Source: Ochrobactrum quorumnocens
GTDB taxonomy: Bacteria > Pseudomonadota > Alphaproteobacteria > Rhizobiales > Rhizobiaceae
DNA: 64,000 nucleotides
Direction of reading: 5' to 3'
Assembly (NCBI RefSeq): GCF_002278035.1
Contig: NZ_CP022604.1
Location: forward strand, 2,031,501-2,095,500
Shown here piece after piece: positions 18,871-28,559 of this stretch. Below the pieces are notes generated by a model. That model did no database searches. It had not been told where the DNA came from and saw nothing but the letters and a program-made list of their open reading frames with translations. Each line of letters opens with the position of its first letter. The first letter of the stretch is position 1. The translations under genes and the position numbers were made by a program.

Positions 18871-20133
18871 TCAGTTCCGAAAACGTTGTGGCTTGAATGG
18901 TTCAATATTGATGACAGGCGCAAAACCTGTGATGAGATCACAGATAATTCTCCCTGTCGCTGCCGATTGTGTGAGACCCAGATGACCATGGCCGAAACCA
19001 TAGTAAATATTGCCACCTGAGGATGCGCGGCCGATAACTGGCATGGAATCGGGCAGCGAAGGACGATAGCCCATCCACTGCCGCCCGCCCTCTGTCTTCA
19101 GTCCCGGCAAAAACATCGAGGCTTTTTTCAGCATCGCAGCTGAGCGCGCAAAGTTTGGCGGCAATTGAAGGCCTCCAAATTCGACAGCACCACCCACGCG
19201 CAAACCCGTTGCCATTGGCGTGATGACGAAGCCATGACCGGGAAAAGTCAGCTGCCGCTTCACATCGAAACTGCCAACCGGCAGTGTCGTATTATAGCCG
19301 CGCTCCGTATCGAGAGGCACCGCATCGCCAAACCCTTGGGCGATATCCTTCGACCACGCACCCGCCATAAGCACAAGGTGCGATGCGTTGATTTCCGTAC
19401 CATCATCAAGGCGAACAGCCGCACCATCATTGCGCTTTTGTGCATTTACCACCTTCGCCTGCAGGAAGCGCGCACCTTTACTCTCCGCATAGGCCCAGAT
19501 GGCCTGACCGAACAGTTTTGGATCGCTGACATTCTTCCAGCCGGGAACAAAGGTGCCAGCCACAAATCGCGCATCAAGACCCGGCTGCAATTCCTTCAAT
19601 CGGCTCGCGCGCACATGTTCATAAGCAATACCGGCCTTCTCACGCACATCCCATCCGGGTTGCGACGCAGCAAGCTCTGTTTCGCTTTCATAAAGTTCAA
19701 GATTTCCGTCTTCTCGCAGACAATCGCGCAGACCAGCACGATCAATCAGCCCGAGCATCTCGCTCTCGGCAAGGCGCATCATATTGCCCTGAGCGACTGT
19801 CGTCTTTTCAAGTGCTTCCACACTGCTCGCACGCCAGAAACGGTAAAGCCAAGGGATCATTTTCGGGAAGTAGGAAGGCCGGATCGAAAACGGCCCAAGA
19901 GGATCCATCAGCCAACCGGGAACCTTGCGCATGACGCCTTTGGATGCCATTGGTAGAATATCGGAAAATGCAAGGGCGGCGGCATTGCCGGAACTTGTTT
20001 CCTCGCAGATGCCGCTGCGGTCGATCACAAGAACATCGCGACCTTTTTCGGCCAGTAATGCAGCGGTGGCCACACCCACGATCCCACCTCCAACGATGAC
20101 GATGTCGTGTTGCCCCTTTGGATCAGAATTCAT
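18871..20133 (-). CDS. FAD-dependent D-amino-acid oxidoreductase (probable D-hydroxyproline dehydrogenase)
   Basis: A 420-residue DAO/DadA-type flavoprotein. The dinucleotide motif IVIVGGGIVGVATAALLAEKG lies at residues 11-31, with LVIDRSG at the end of the second strand; the C terminus has PSLPDSMPVIGRAS and YYGFGHGHLGLTQSAATG, the FAD-closing motif. In an epimerase cluster this enzyme most likely oxidises cis-4-hydroxy-D-proline to a pyrroline carboxylate, passing electrons to the respiratory chain. It is transcribed first, with hypE five bases behind. The specific substrate is inferred from context; general D-amino-acid dehydrogenase is the alternative. Confidence 0.88.
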   Translation of the reverse strand: MNSDPKGQHDIVIVGGGIVGVATAALLAEKGRDVLVIDRSGICEETSSGNAAALAFSDILPMASKGVMRKVPGWLMDPLGPFSIRPSYFPKMIPWLYRFWRASSVEALEKTTVAQGNMMRLAESEMLGLIDRAGLRDCLREDGNLELYESETELAASQPGWDVREKAGIAYEHVRASRLKELQPGLDARFVAGTFVPGWKNVSDPKLFGQAIWAYAESKGARFLQAKVVNAQKRNDGAAVRLDDGTEINASHLVLMAGAWSKDIAQGFGDAVPLDTERGYNTTLPVGSFDVKRQLTFPGHGFVITPMATGLRVGGAVEFGGLQLPPNFARSAAMLKKASMFLPGLKTEGGRQWMGYRPSLPDSMPVIGRASSGGNIYYGFGHGHLGLTQSAATGRIICDLITGFAPVINIEPFKPQRFRN

Positions 20134-20321
20134 AAATGCACGGCTCCCGACCGGTCTGCTAATATTCGCCTCAGCTTACAACTCTGATCTATTTTCGCGC
20201 ATTTCGCACCGGTTCTGTCCATCCATTTTTTGGAATGACACCATGCCAAAAGCTCGCTATCGATGATAATCGCTCAGTATCGGTATTCTTGCTATTTTTG
20301 CGACGGCATAGCGCTCTTCAT

Positions 20322-20343
20322 TGATATATCACAGATATATCTG
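20322..20343. promoter_or_regulatory. Adjacent palindromes, probable GntR operator
   Basis: TGATATATCA (20322-20331) is directly followed by CAGATATATCTG (20332-20343), both perfect palindromes. They lie 48 bases before the GntR start and within the shared promoter space with the divergent hydroxyproline genes. Confidence 0.6.
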
Positions 20344-20390
20344 TAAGGTTCAAACCTGTCAATTGCTATCATTATAAGGCTTAGATCTGC

Positions 20391-21074
20391 ATGGAACATG
20401 CAAGCATCCACGACAAGACAGCGAAAAATACCGCGACTCTTATTGATAGCTGGGGCAGCGAGAGCCTCGCAGAACAGGCCTATCGCGTTCTGGAGCGCTC
20501 GATTGTGACGCTTGAGCTGGAACCTGGTGCTATCGTCAACGAACGATCCTTGATCGAGTTAACCGGAATGGGCCGAACCCCTATTCGCGAAGCGATCCAG
20601 CGTTTGGCTTGGGAAGGACTGGTTGAGGTGCGTCCGCGTTCTGGCATTGCTATCGCGCAAATTGATCCCACGGACTTCACCAAGGTTCTGGATGCGCGCG
20701 AAGGTGTCGAGCGGGTACTAGCGCGTGATGCTGCGCGTTTTGGCAGCGCGCGCGATTACGAGCGACTCAAGGCTGCCGCGGACGCCATGCGTCAGGCCAT
20801 ACCTTCCGAAGATGTTTCACTATTTCTGGATGCGGATAAAGCATTCGATATCGTGCTTGGCACAGCAGCCAGCAATCCCTACGCGGCACGTCTGGCAGCG
20901 CCTTTACAAACGCATAGCCGCAGATTCTGGTTTAGACTGCGCCCCTCGACCGGCATAACCGGTTCTGCCAATGCCCACGCCACCCTGATCGAAGCTATCG
21001 TATCTCGTGAGCCGGAGCGCGCCAGCGACACGGCCAGTGAATTGATGGCTTATCTGCGGACGCTTGCACCATAA
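20391..21074 (+). CDS. GntR-family transcriptional regulator (FCD domain)
   Basis: A 227-residue regulator with an N-terminal winged helix (ESLAEQAYRVLERSIVTLELEPGAIVNERSLIELTGMGRTPIREAIQRLAWEGLVEVRPRSGIAI, about 27-90) and an all-helical FCD ligand-binding domain (VLDAREGVERVLARDAARF; LFLDADKAFDIVLG). FCD metal-binding residues are partly visible (Asp in LDADKAF, His in NAHATLIEAI). It is divergent from the epimerase/oxidoreductase operon and probably controls it in response to hydroxyproline or a breakdown product. The ATG at 20391 is used; no strong ribosome site is seen. Confidence 0.9.
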   Translation: MEHASIHDKTAKNTATLIDSWGSESLAEQAYRVLERSIVTLELEPGAIVNERSLIELTGMGRTPIREAIQRLAWEGLVEVRPRSGIAIAQIDPTDFTKVLDAREGVERVLARDAARFGSARDYERLKAAADAMRQAIPSEDVSLFLDADKAFDIVLGTAASNPYAARLAAPLQTHSRRFWFRLRPSTGITGSANAHATLIEAIVSREPERASDTASELMAYLRTLAP

Positions 21075-21147
21075 GATCGAACCCGCATCCAGCAAAATTC
21101 AAAACGGCTTGGGACTTGAATTAACAGTACAATAAAGCGCCGATGGA

Positions 21148-21363
21148 TCAGGCTGCGCTTAACGAATTACGCACTTGTGCTAGGGCATTAACGCCAACGG
21201 CCGTCGTTGATCTCGTATCGAAAATAAGGCCATCGTCAGTGCCTATGTCATTGACCGCATTAGCATACAAATGCCGTGTTCCATGCCCCATATCCATCGT
21301 CTGAACCGAAGCTATGGAAAGAATGGCCAGAAGACCAAATACAGTCTGCGACCAGTAACGCAT
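21148..21363 (-). CDS. Small exported hypothetical protein
   Basis: A 71-residue open frame that starts at the ATG at 21363, eight bases after CGGAG. The N terminus MRYWSQTVFGLLAILSIASVQT looks like a signal peptide; the remaining 48 residues have no motif I recognise and no cysteine. It has no operon partner: the GntR gene is convergent and the MarR gene starts further upstream on the same strand beyond a gap. It could be spurious; the ribosome site and signal peptide are the only support. Confidence 0.45.
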   Translation of the reverse strand: MRYWSQTVFGLLAILSIASVQTMDMGHGTRHLYANAVNDIGTDDGLIFDTRSTTAVGVNALAQVRNSLSAA

Positions 21364-21477
21364 CTCCAACGCTCCGCCATGAACTTTAATGAGATGAAAT
21401 TAAGCGGTCGCTGATGTCAAAAAAATGGCAGATGTGGATCGAAGGCAGGGCGACGGTTCACGAAACCGCGATCCGAT

Positions 21478-21915
21478 CTACAGTGGTTTGTTCATGGAGT
21501 CAGACATTTTACGCATCACATGAAGTGCTGTGCTCAGATCTTCGTCACTGATGCCTTCAAGCAAATCAGCACGAACATCACCAGCAAGTTTGACGACTTC
21601 CTCAGCGAGCTGTTTGCCTTGTTCGGTCATCATAATGCGCTTTGCGCGACGATCACCTTCCACTGCTTGCCGCTCGACAAAAGCCTGACGCTCCAAGCCG
21701 TCGATCAAACGAACCATGGTGGCGTTTTCGATCTCAAGCACCTCTGCCAGTTCCTTCTGGTAAAGGCCTTCTTGTTCGATCAGCGTCAGCAGAGTACGCG
21801 CACGCGCCAGCGTAAGGCCTCGCTCCTTGACGCGAGCATCAAACAATGTGCGAAGCCTGCGATTGACCTTCGCCATTGCGTCGATCATCTCCGCACTGAG
21901 ATCTGCTCTGCTCAT
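21478..21915 (-). CDS. MarR-family transcriptional regulator
   Basis: A 145-residue winged-helix regulator. The MarR core is seen as RARTLLTLIEQEGLYQKELAEVLEIENATMVRLIDGLERQAFVERQAVEGDRRAKRIMMTEQGKQLAEE (about 40-108), with the DRRAK wing. Dimerisation helices flank it. It stands alone, about 340 bases downstream of the atp operon terminator region and convergent with nothing, so its target may be distant. A 12-base palindrome upstream may be its own operator. Confidence 0.9.
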   Translation of the reverse strand: MSRADLSAEMIDAMAKVNRRLRTLFDARVKERGLTLARARTLLTLIEQEGLYQKELAEVLEIENATMVRLIDGLERQAFVERQAVEGDRRAKRIMMTEQGKQLAEEVVKLAGDVRADLLEGISDEDLSTALHVMRKMSDSMNKPL

Positions 21916-21930
21916 CGTGAAAGCCTTATA

Positions 21931-21942
21931 TTAGGGACCTAA
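21931..21942. promoter_or_regulatory. Palindrome upstream of MarR gene
   Basis: TTAGGGACCTAA, 5-base arms (TTAGG/CCTAA) about GA, 15 bases upstream of the start codon. Size and place suit MarR autoregulation. Confidence 0.4.
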
Positions 21943-22070
21943 CAATTAATTAATGAGATAAATGGCCAGCACACGGTTTTCAAGCGATCATACCAAACTC
22001 ACGCAAGCGTGATGGTACAACCAACGCATAGTGCCGGTTCGGCCGAAAAATCCCCGGCAGTAAGAGCGTG

Positions 22071-22101
22071 AAAAAAACGAAAGCGGGCCAAGGCCCGCTT
22101 T
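22071..22101 (-). terminator. Terminator of the atpHAGDC operon
   Basis: AAAGCGGGCC-AA-GGCCCGCTTT (22080-22101) followed on the minus strand by CGTTTTTTT, 40 bases after atpC. Confidence 0.85.
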
Positions 22102-22140
22102 TAAAGAATTGTTGGTATAGGAAGCCGAAGCCTAACCTTT

Positions 22141-22548
22141 TCAGGCCGGCAATACGGTTCCCTGCAGTGTCATCAGCTGATGCAGGAAAATCTCTGCCTT
22201 CGTGCGATGTTCGTTCGTCGAAGCATCTTCAAGATGCTTGCGAGCGATTTCGATACGCTTCTGAATGTCGGCAGGATCAACATCGTCAACATGTGTTGCC
22301 GATTCGGCCAGAACAGTGCAGCCCTGTGGGGTAATGTCGGCAAAGCCGCCAAAAACCACATAGGAATCGGACTTGCCGTCGCTCAGCTTAACCGAAACAA
22401 CACCCGGCATGATCGTCGTCATCAACGGCGAATGTCCGGCAAGAGCCGTCAAATAGCCTTCACTGCCCGGAATGACGACTTCCGTCACCTGCGCGGATAG
22501 CAGAAGGCGTTCAGGCGACACGAGTTCGAATTGGAAAGCTTGAGCCAT
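22141..22548 (-). CDS. atpC: ATP synthase F1 subunit epsilon
   Basis: A 135-residue epsilon subunit, part of the rotor stalk that couples F1 to the c-ring and inhibits ATP hydrolysis. The N-terminal beta-sandwich is clear (FELVSPERLLLSAQVTEVVIPGSEGYLTALAGHSPLMTTIMPGVV) and a C-terminal helical pair follows (DPADIQKRIEIARKHLEDA). I use the ATG at 22548 (MAQAFQFELV), family-typical; an in-frame GTG at 22557 would add three residues. It is the last gene of the operon and is separated from atpD by a RIME-like repeat. Confidence 0.96.
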   Translation of the reverse strand: MAQAFQFELVSPERLLLSAQVTEVVIPGSEGYLTALAGHSPLMTTIMPGVVSVKLSDGKSDSYVVFGGFADITPQGCTVLAESATHVDDVDPADIQKRIEIARKHLEDASTNEHRTKAEIFLHQLMTLQGTVLPA

Positions 22549-22567
22549 GGTTCTCACTTAAATTTCC

Positions 22568-22618
22568 AGAGCTTGATCCCGAAAGTGGAAACCGATTTTC
22601 GGAAAAGATCATGCTCAA
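22568..22618. repeat. RIME-like palindrome between atpD and atpC
   Basis: GAGCTTGATCCCGAAAGTGGAAACC...ATTTTCGGAAAAGATCATGCTC forms a long imperfect stem (GAGC.TGATC pairs with GATCATGCTC). It occupies most of the 124-base gap between the two genes. Confidence 0.75.
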
Positions 22619-22672
22619 ACAAATGAACAGGCATTTGCGGCGGGCATGAAAGCCCGCCGAAAACTCAATTCA

Positions 22673-24290
<1,618 letters not shown>

Positions 24291-24303
24291 ATGAACCTTA
24301 ACT

Positions 24304-25182
24304 CTAAAGCGCTTCCGCGCCCGAAATGATTTCGATCAGTTCCTTGGTGATCTGAGCCTGACGCTGACGGTTATATGTGATCGACAACTTGTTGATCATG
24401 TCACCGGCATTACGCGTCGCATTGTCCATTGCGCTCATCTTCGCGCCCATTTCGCCCGCCACATTTTCCAGCAGAGCGCGGAAAATCTGGACCGAAATAT
24501 TGCGCGGGATCAGCGTGCTCAGGATCGCCGCAGGATCAGGTTCGTACTCATAAATCGCATCGCCTGCAGTATCCGCCTGCGCAACATCACCAGCCGAAGC
24601 TGGAATGAGCTGCTGCGCGGTCGGAATCTGTGCGATTACCGACTTGAACTCGGAATAGAACAGCGTGCAGACATCAAATGCGCCCTGTTCAAACAGCTCA
24701 ATCACCTTGTGGCCGATCTGGTCGGCATGCACGAAAGCAAGCTGTTTGACTTCACGCAAATTGACATGGTCGATGATCAGCGAGGCAAATTCACGACGCA
24801 GAATGTCTGCGCCCTTTTTGCCAACGGTGAGAATCTTGACCGTCTTGCCTTCAGCGAGGAGCTTACGAGCATGATCACGCGCAAGACGCGCAATCTGGCT
24901 GTTGAAACCGCCGCAAAGGCCACGTTCTGCAGTCGCGACGACGAGCAAATGCACGTCGTCCTTGCCCGTACCAGCCATCAATGCCGGTGCGTCTTCGCCG
25001 CTCACGTTTTGCGCGATATTAGCGAGGACGGCACCCATGCGCTGCGAGTAAGGCCGTGCAGCCTCCGCAGCTTCCTGGGCACGGCGCAGCTTCGCTGCGG
25101 CGACCATCTGCATCGCCTTGGTGATTTTCTGCGTCGCCTTGACCGAGGCGATACGGTTTCTCAGATCCTTTAGTGAAGGCAT
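24304..25182 (-). CDS. atpG: ATP synthase F1 subunit gamma
   Basis: The 292-residue central stalk subunit. Typical ends are visible: [36 protein letters not shown] at the start and [43 protein letters not shown] at the end, both long coiled-coil helices; [14 protein letters not shown] lies in the middle. It follows atpA by 21 bases. No anomaly seen. Confidence 0.97.
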   Translation of the reverse strand: MPSLKDLRNRIASVKATQKITKAMQMVAAAKLRRAQEAAEAARPYSQRMGAVLANIAQNVSGEDAPALMAGTGKDDVHLLVVATAERGLCGGFNSQIARLARDHARKLLAEGKTVKILTVGKKGADILRREFASLIIDHVNLREVKQLAFVHADQIGHKVIELFEQGAFDVCTLFYSEFKSVIAQIPTAQQLIPASAGDVAQADTAGDAIYEYEPDPAAILSTLIPRNISVQIFRALLENVAGEMGAKMSAMDNATRNAGDMINKLSITYNRQRQAQITKELIEIISGAEAL

Positions 25183-25203
25183 CCGTTCATCCCGTCACAA
25201 AAT

Positions 25204-26733
25204 TCAAGCAAAAGACTTGGCGAACGCGTCGACCGCTGCCTTGAGCTTTGCTTTGATGTTGTCGGTGAGTGCCTTTTCATCGCGGATCGCATCCAGCACA
25301 TCCTTGTGCTCGGTGCGCAGCGAAGAAAGAAGACCTGCTTCGAACTTGCCAACCTGGTTGACGGCGATCTTATCAAGATAGCCATTCACGCCAGCGTAAA
25401 TCACGGCAACCTGTTCTTCCGTCTTGAGCGGCGAGAACTGTGGCTGCTTGAGAAGTTCGGTCAGGCGAGCACCGCGGTTAAGCAGACGCTGCGTCGAAGC
25501 ATCAAGATCCGAGCCGAACTGAGCAAATGCTGCCATTTCACGATACTGGGCGAGTTCACCCTTAATCGAGCCTGCAACCTGCTTCATGGCCTTGATCTGA
25601 GCCGACGAACCAACGCGGGAAACCGACAGACCGACGTTAACAGCCGGACGGATACCCTGATAGAACAGGTTGGTTTCGAGGAAGATCTGGCCGTCGGTGA
25701 TCGAGATCACGTTGGTCGGAATGAACGCGGAAACGTCGTTGCCCTGCGTTTCGATGACCGGCAGAGCCGTCAGCGAGCCAGCACCGTTTTCGTCGTTGAG
25801 CTTTGCAGCGCGTTCAAGAAGACGCGAATGCAGATAGAAAACGTCGCCTGGGTAAGCTTCACGGCCCGGAGGACGACGAAGCAGAAGCGACATCTGACGG
25901 TAAGCAACAGCCTGCTTGGAAAGATCGTCATAGCCGATCAGAGCGTGCTGGCCATTGTCACGGAAATATTCACCGATCGCGCAGCCTGCAAATGGCGCAA
26001 GGTACTGCATCGGAGCCGGATCAGAAGCAGTAGCTGCGATCACGACGGAATATTCGAGAGCGCCGCGTTCTTCGAGGACCTTAACGAACTGAGCAACAGT
26101 CGAACGCTTCTGGCCGATAGCGACATAGACGCAATAAAGCTTTTCTTTGTCTGGGCCGTTGTCGTGGATTGGCTTCTGGTTAAGGAAGGTATCGAGAATG
26201 ATCGCGGTCTTGCCGGTCTGACGGTCACCGATGACCAGCTCGCGCTGACCACGGCCAACCGGGATCAGAGCGTCAACAGCCTTGAGGCCGGTCGACATTG
26301 GCTCGTGAACCGACTTACGCGGAATGATGCCCGGTGCCTTGACGTCGACGCGGCGACGTTCAGTAGCAACGATAGGGCCTTTGCCGTCGATTGGGTTGCC
26401 GAGAGCATCGACAACACGGCCGAGCAGGCCTGGACCGACTGGAACGTCGACGATCGCGCCGGTACGCTTGACGACGTCGCCTTCCTTGATGTCACGGTCA
26501 GCACCAAAAATAACCACACCGACATTGTCGGTTTCAAGGTTAAGCGCCATGCCGCGAATACCACCAGGGAATTCGACCATTTCGCCAGCCTGAACATTGT
26601 CCAGACCGTAAACGCGGGCGATACCGTCGCCGACGGACAGAACCTGACCGACTTCGGAGACCTCAGCCTCCTTGCCGAAGTTCTTGATTTGCTCTTTCAG
26701 GATAGCGGAAATTTCCGCGGCGCGGATGTCCAT
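25204..26733 (-). CDS. atpA: ATP synthase F1 subunit alpha
   Basis: The 509-residue non-catalytic nucleotide-binding subunit. [16 protein letters not shown] at the N terminus, Walker [10 protein letters not shown], the alpha signature [45 protein letters not shown] (here GYDDLSKQ), and DAFAKSFA at the C terminus. The start codon is adjacent to the atpH stop (overlap of one base), so alpha and delta are translationally coupled. Confidence 0.98.
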   Translation of the reverse strand: MDIRAAEISAILKEQIKNFGKEAEVSEVGQVLSVGDGIARVYGLDNVQAGEMVEFPGGIRGMALNLETDNVGVVIFGADRDIKEGDVVKRTGAIVDVPVGPGLLGRVVDALGNPIDGKGPIVATERRRVDVKAPGIIPRKSVHEPMSTGLKAVDALIPVGRGQRELVIGDRQTGKTAIILDTFLNQKPIHDNGPDKEKLYCVYVAIGQKRSTVAQFVKVLEERGALEYSVVIAATASDPAPMQYLAPFAGCAIGEYFRDNGQHALIGYDDLSKQAVAYRQMSLLLRRPPGREAYPGDVFYLHSRLLERAAKLNDENGAGSLTALPVIETQGNDVSAFIPTNVISITDGQIFLETNLFYQGIRPAVNVGLSVSRVGSSAQIKAMKQVAGSIKGELAQYREMAAFAQFGSDLDASTQRLLNRGARLTELLKQPQFSPLKTEEQVAVIYAGVNGYLDKIAVNQVGKFEAGLLSSLRTEHKDVLDAIRDEKALTDNIKAKLKAAVDAFAKSFA

Positions 26734-27293
26734 CAGCCGACCTCTTTCAGTGCAAGCTTGAGAGAAGAAAGTTTAGTGCGAAGGGACGTGTCGATCTGAC
26801 GCGAACCCATTTTGACGATAAGACCGCCGAGGATCGACGGATCGACGGTGACATTGATCGTCACGTCCTTGCCGGCGACGCCCTTCAGCGTTGCCTTCAA
26901 TTCGTTCTGCTGCGCGGCAGTCAATGCGTGCGCAGAAATAACATCAGCGGAAATCTCACCACGATGTTCAGCTGCAATCTCACGGAAAGCGGCAATAATG
27001 CCCGGCAGCACAAAAAGGCGACGGTTTTGCGCGACGACGCGCAGAAAATTGCCGACCAGACCCTTGATGCCAGCCTTGTCAGCAATCGCGCTAATAGCGT
27101 GAAGCTGGTCTTCAGCAGAGAAGACCGGGCTGGAAATCAGGCGCTTCAGGTCTTCGCTTCCGCTCAGAAGCGCCTCGAAACGACCAAGATCTTTTTCCAC
27201 AGCAGCAACGGATTTAGCGTCGAGCGCAAGCTCAAACAACGATCCGGCGTAGCGCTGTGCGACACCTGAAATGAGCGAAGACGTTTCTGCCAC
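26733..27293 (-). CDS. atpH: ATP synthase F1 subunit delta
   Basis: The 186-residue delta subunit that links F1 to the peripheral stalk. N-terminal six-helix domain ([33 protein letters not shown]) and C-terminal portion ending [35 protein letters not shown], the family signature. First gene of atpHAGDC; the 270 bases upstream contain no gene and must hold the operon promoter. The F0 genes are not in this window, as expected for alphaproteobacteria where F0 and F1 loci are separate. Confidence 0.97.
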   Translation of the reverse strand: MAETSSLISGVAQRYAGSLFELALDAKSVAAVEKDLGRFEALLSGSEDLKRLISSPVFSAEDQLHAISAIADKAGIKGLVGNFLRVVAQNRRLFVLPGIIAAFREIAAEHRGEISADVISAHALTAAQQNELKATLKGVAGKDVTINVTVDPSILGGLIVKMGSRQIDTSLRTKLSSLKLALKEVG

Positions 27294-27563
27294 GAAAAAC
27301 CTGCTCTCTACGTTGAAACCATCTTTTTGGGAATTCGGCAGGACCGAAAGGCCAAGCAGATGATTTTATTGAATGTTTCCGGGTAACCCCTGACGCGCGA
27401 GCGCGACAACACCGAAATGTGATTGCCGTCTAGCATAGACGAACCAGACTCGCAACACGCGAATCCCGCACTTTTGCGTAAGTTTTGCCGCAATTTTAGG
27501 TTAGAAAAGTACTAACCAAGCCCACTAATACAGCAAGGTGCTCTTTAGCGCATCAATCCGACT

Positions 27564-27953
27564 TCAGCGGATAAAGCCAAAAGCATAAAGCAAAGGTCCG
27601 GCAGCCAGCGCAAACTCGATAACGGCAGCGACAATATTATAGAAAGTTGCCCCCTTATCCGACATCATCGAAATGAAACGTCCGAACAGCGCAAATCCCC
27701 ACGCAGCGCCAAGAACGACCCACAAAAATGGCTGTGCAAAAATGAGGCAGCCAAGCCCTATCCCCAGATAAGGACCAGCCAGCACGGCACGAATGGAGCT
27801 ATAAGCTTCCGGGCGCGCATTGATCGGTTGAAGCCGCATCAGTTTCATGGTGATGCCCGGTGCGAAAAGCATAACGATGCCAGCAAAAGCGGTTACAACC
27901 GCCGCACTCCATGCGAGCCATTCGCCGGTTGTGGCGGGAAGATAAAATTCCAT
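27564..27953 (-). CDS. Small four-helix membrane protein of unknown function
   Basis: A 129-residue protein with four predicted membrane helices (WLAWSAAVVTAFAGIVMLF, AVLAGPYLGIGLGCLIF, FLWVVLGAAWGFALFG, NIVAAVIEFALAAGPLLY). The second helix follows RPEAYSSIRAVLAGPYLGIG, a pattern I associate with DUF4345-type proteins, though not firmly. It lies between priA and the atp operon on the same strand. No catalytic residues are evident. Confidence 0.7.
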   Translation of the reverse strand: MEFYLPATTGEWLAWSAAVVTAFAGIVMLFAPGITMKLMRLQPINARPEAYSSIRAVLAGPYLGIGLGCLIFAQPFLWVVLGAAWGFALFGRFISMMSDKGATFYNIVAAVIEFALAAGPLLYAFGFIR

Positions 27954-28081
27954 TGCGTTTCACCCTCAATCTGAACTGCTTGGCTATAACCCAGTTTTGC
28001 GCGACCGAAAACCGATCAGGTCGATCACTACGCAGTATATTAACCGGCAACGACACAGCAGTCAGACCGAACCGCAGACGT

Positions 28082-28456
28082 TCAGTGCTTATTGGAGCTG
28101 CGTAATTTGGCGATGCGCCCTGCAATTAACGGAATGAAGAGAATAATCGCCGCGCCAATCACCCATATGATCCAAAGCGCCGGTGCGAGCAAACCCCGCA
28201 GAATAGCGCCCCCAGAACCAGCCAGTTGATCAAGCTTGAAAATACCGATCAAGGCACTCGCCTCATTACCGACCACCGTTGTTCCAATGGAGGTCAGAGC
28301 TGGCCCATTGCTGTCAATCCAGGCGATTACAGCATCAGAAAAAGAATAGGAAAGCCAGATCGCAAGCGACCAGATCATTAATCCAATCAGTGAGATAATC
28401 CAAAAGCGACTCCCGTTTCTCACGCGTTGCTGTTGCGAAGTTCGGTCATATCTCAT
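28082..28456 (-). CDS. Small membrane protein of unknown function
   Basis: A 124-residue protein with a basic N terminus (RYDRTSQQQRVRNGSR), a first helix FWIISLIGLMIWSLAIWLSYSF, a weakly hydrophobic middle and a last helix LWIIWVIGAAIILFIPLIAG followed by a basic tail. I do not recognise a family. ATG codons occur at 28459 and 28456. It sits about 100 bases downstream of priA on the same strand and could be co-transcribed with it. Confidence 0.65.
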   Translation of the reverse strand: MRYDRTSQQQRVRNGSRFWIISLIGLMIWSLAIWLSYSFSDAVIAWIDSNGPALTSIGTTVVGNEASALIGIFKLDQLAGSGGAILRGLLAPALWIIWVIGAAIILFIPLIAGRIAKLRSSNKH

Positions 28457-28559
28457 CATTTTTCAAAACCTTAAAAAGCGCGCAAGATAAAGGCTACATC
28501 CTCTAGTCACTAGAGATGCAAACCCTTTTTTCTGACCTCCGTTTTTGTAGGATACAGAA

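Noticed and set aside
25306..26799. A 497-codon open frame opposite atpA
   Set aside because: Antisense shadow of a highly biased gene; composition unlike a protein and no ribosome site.
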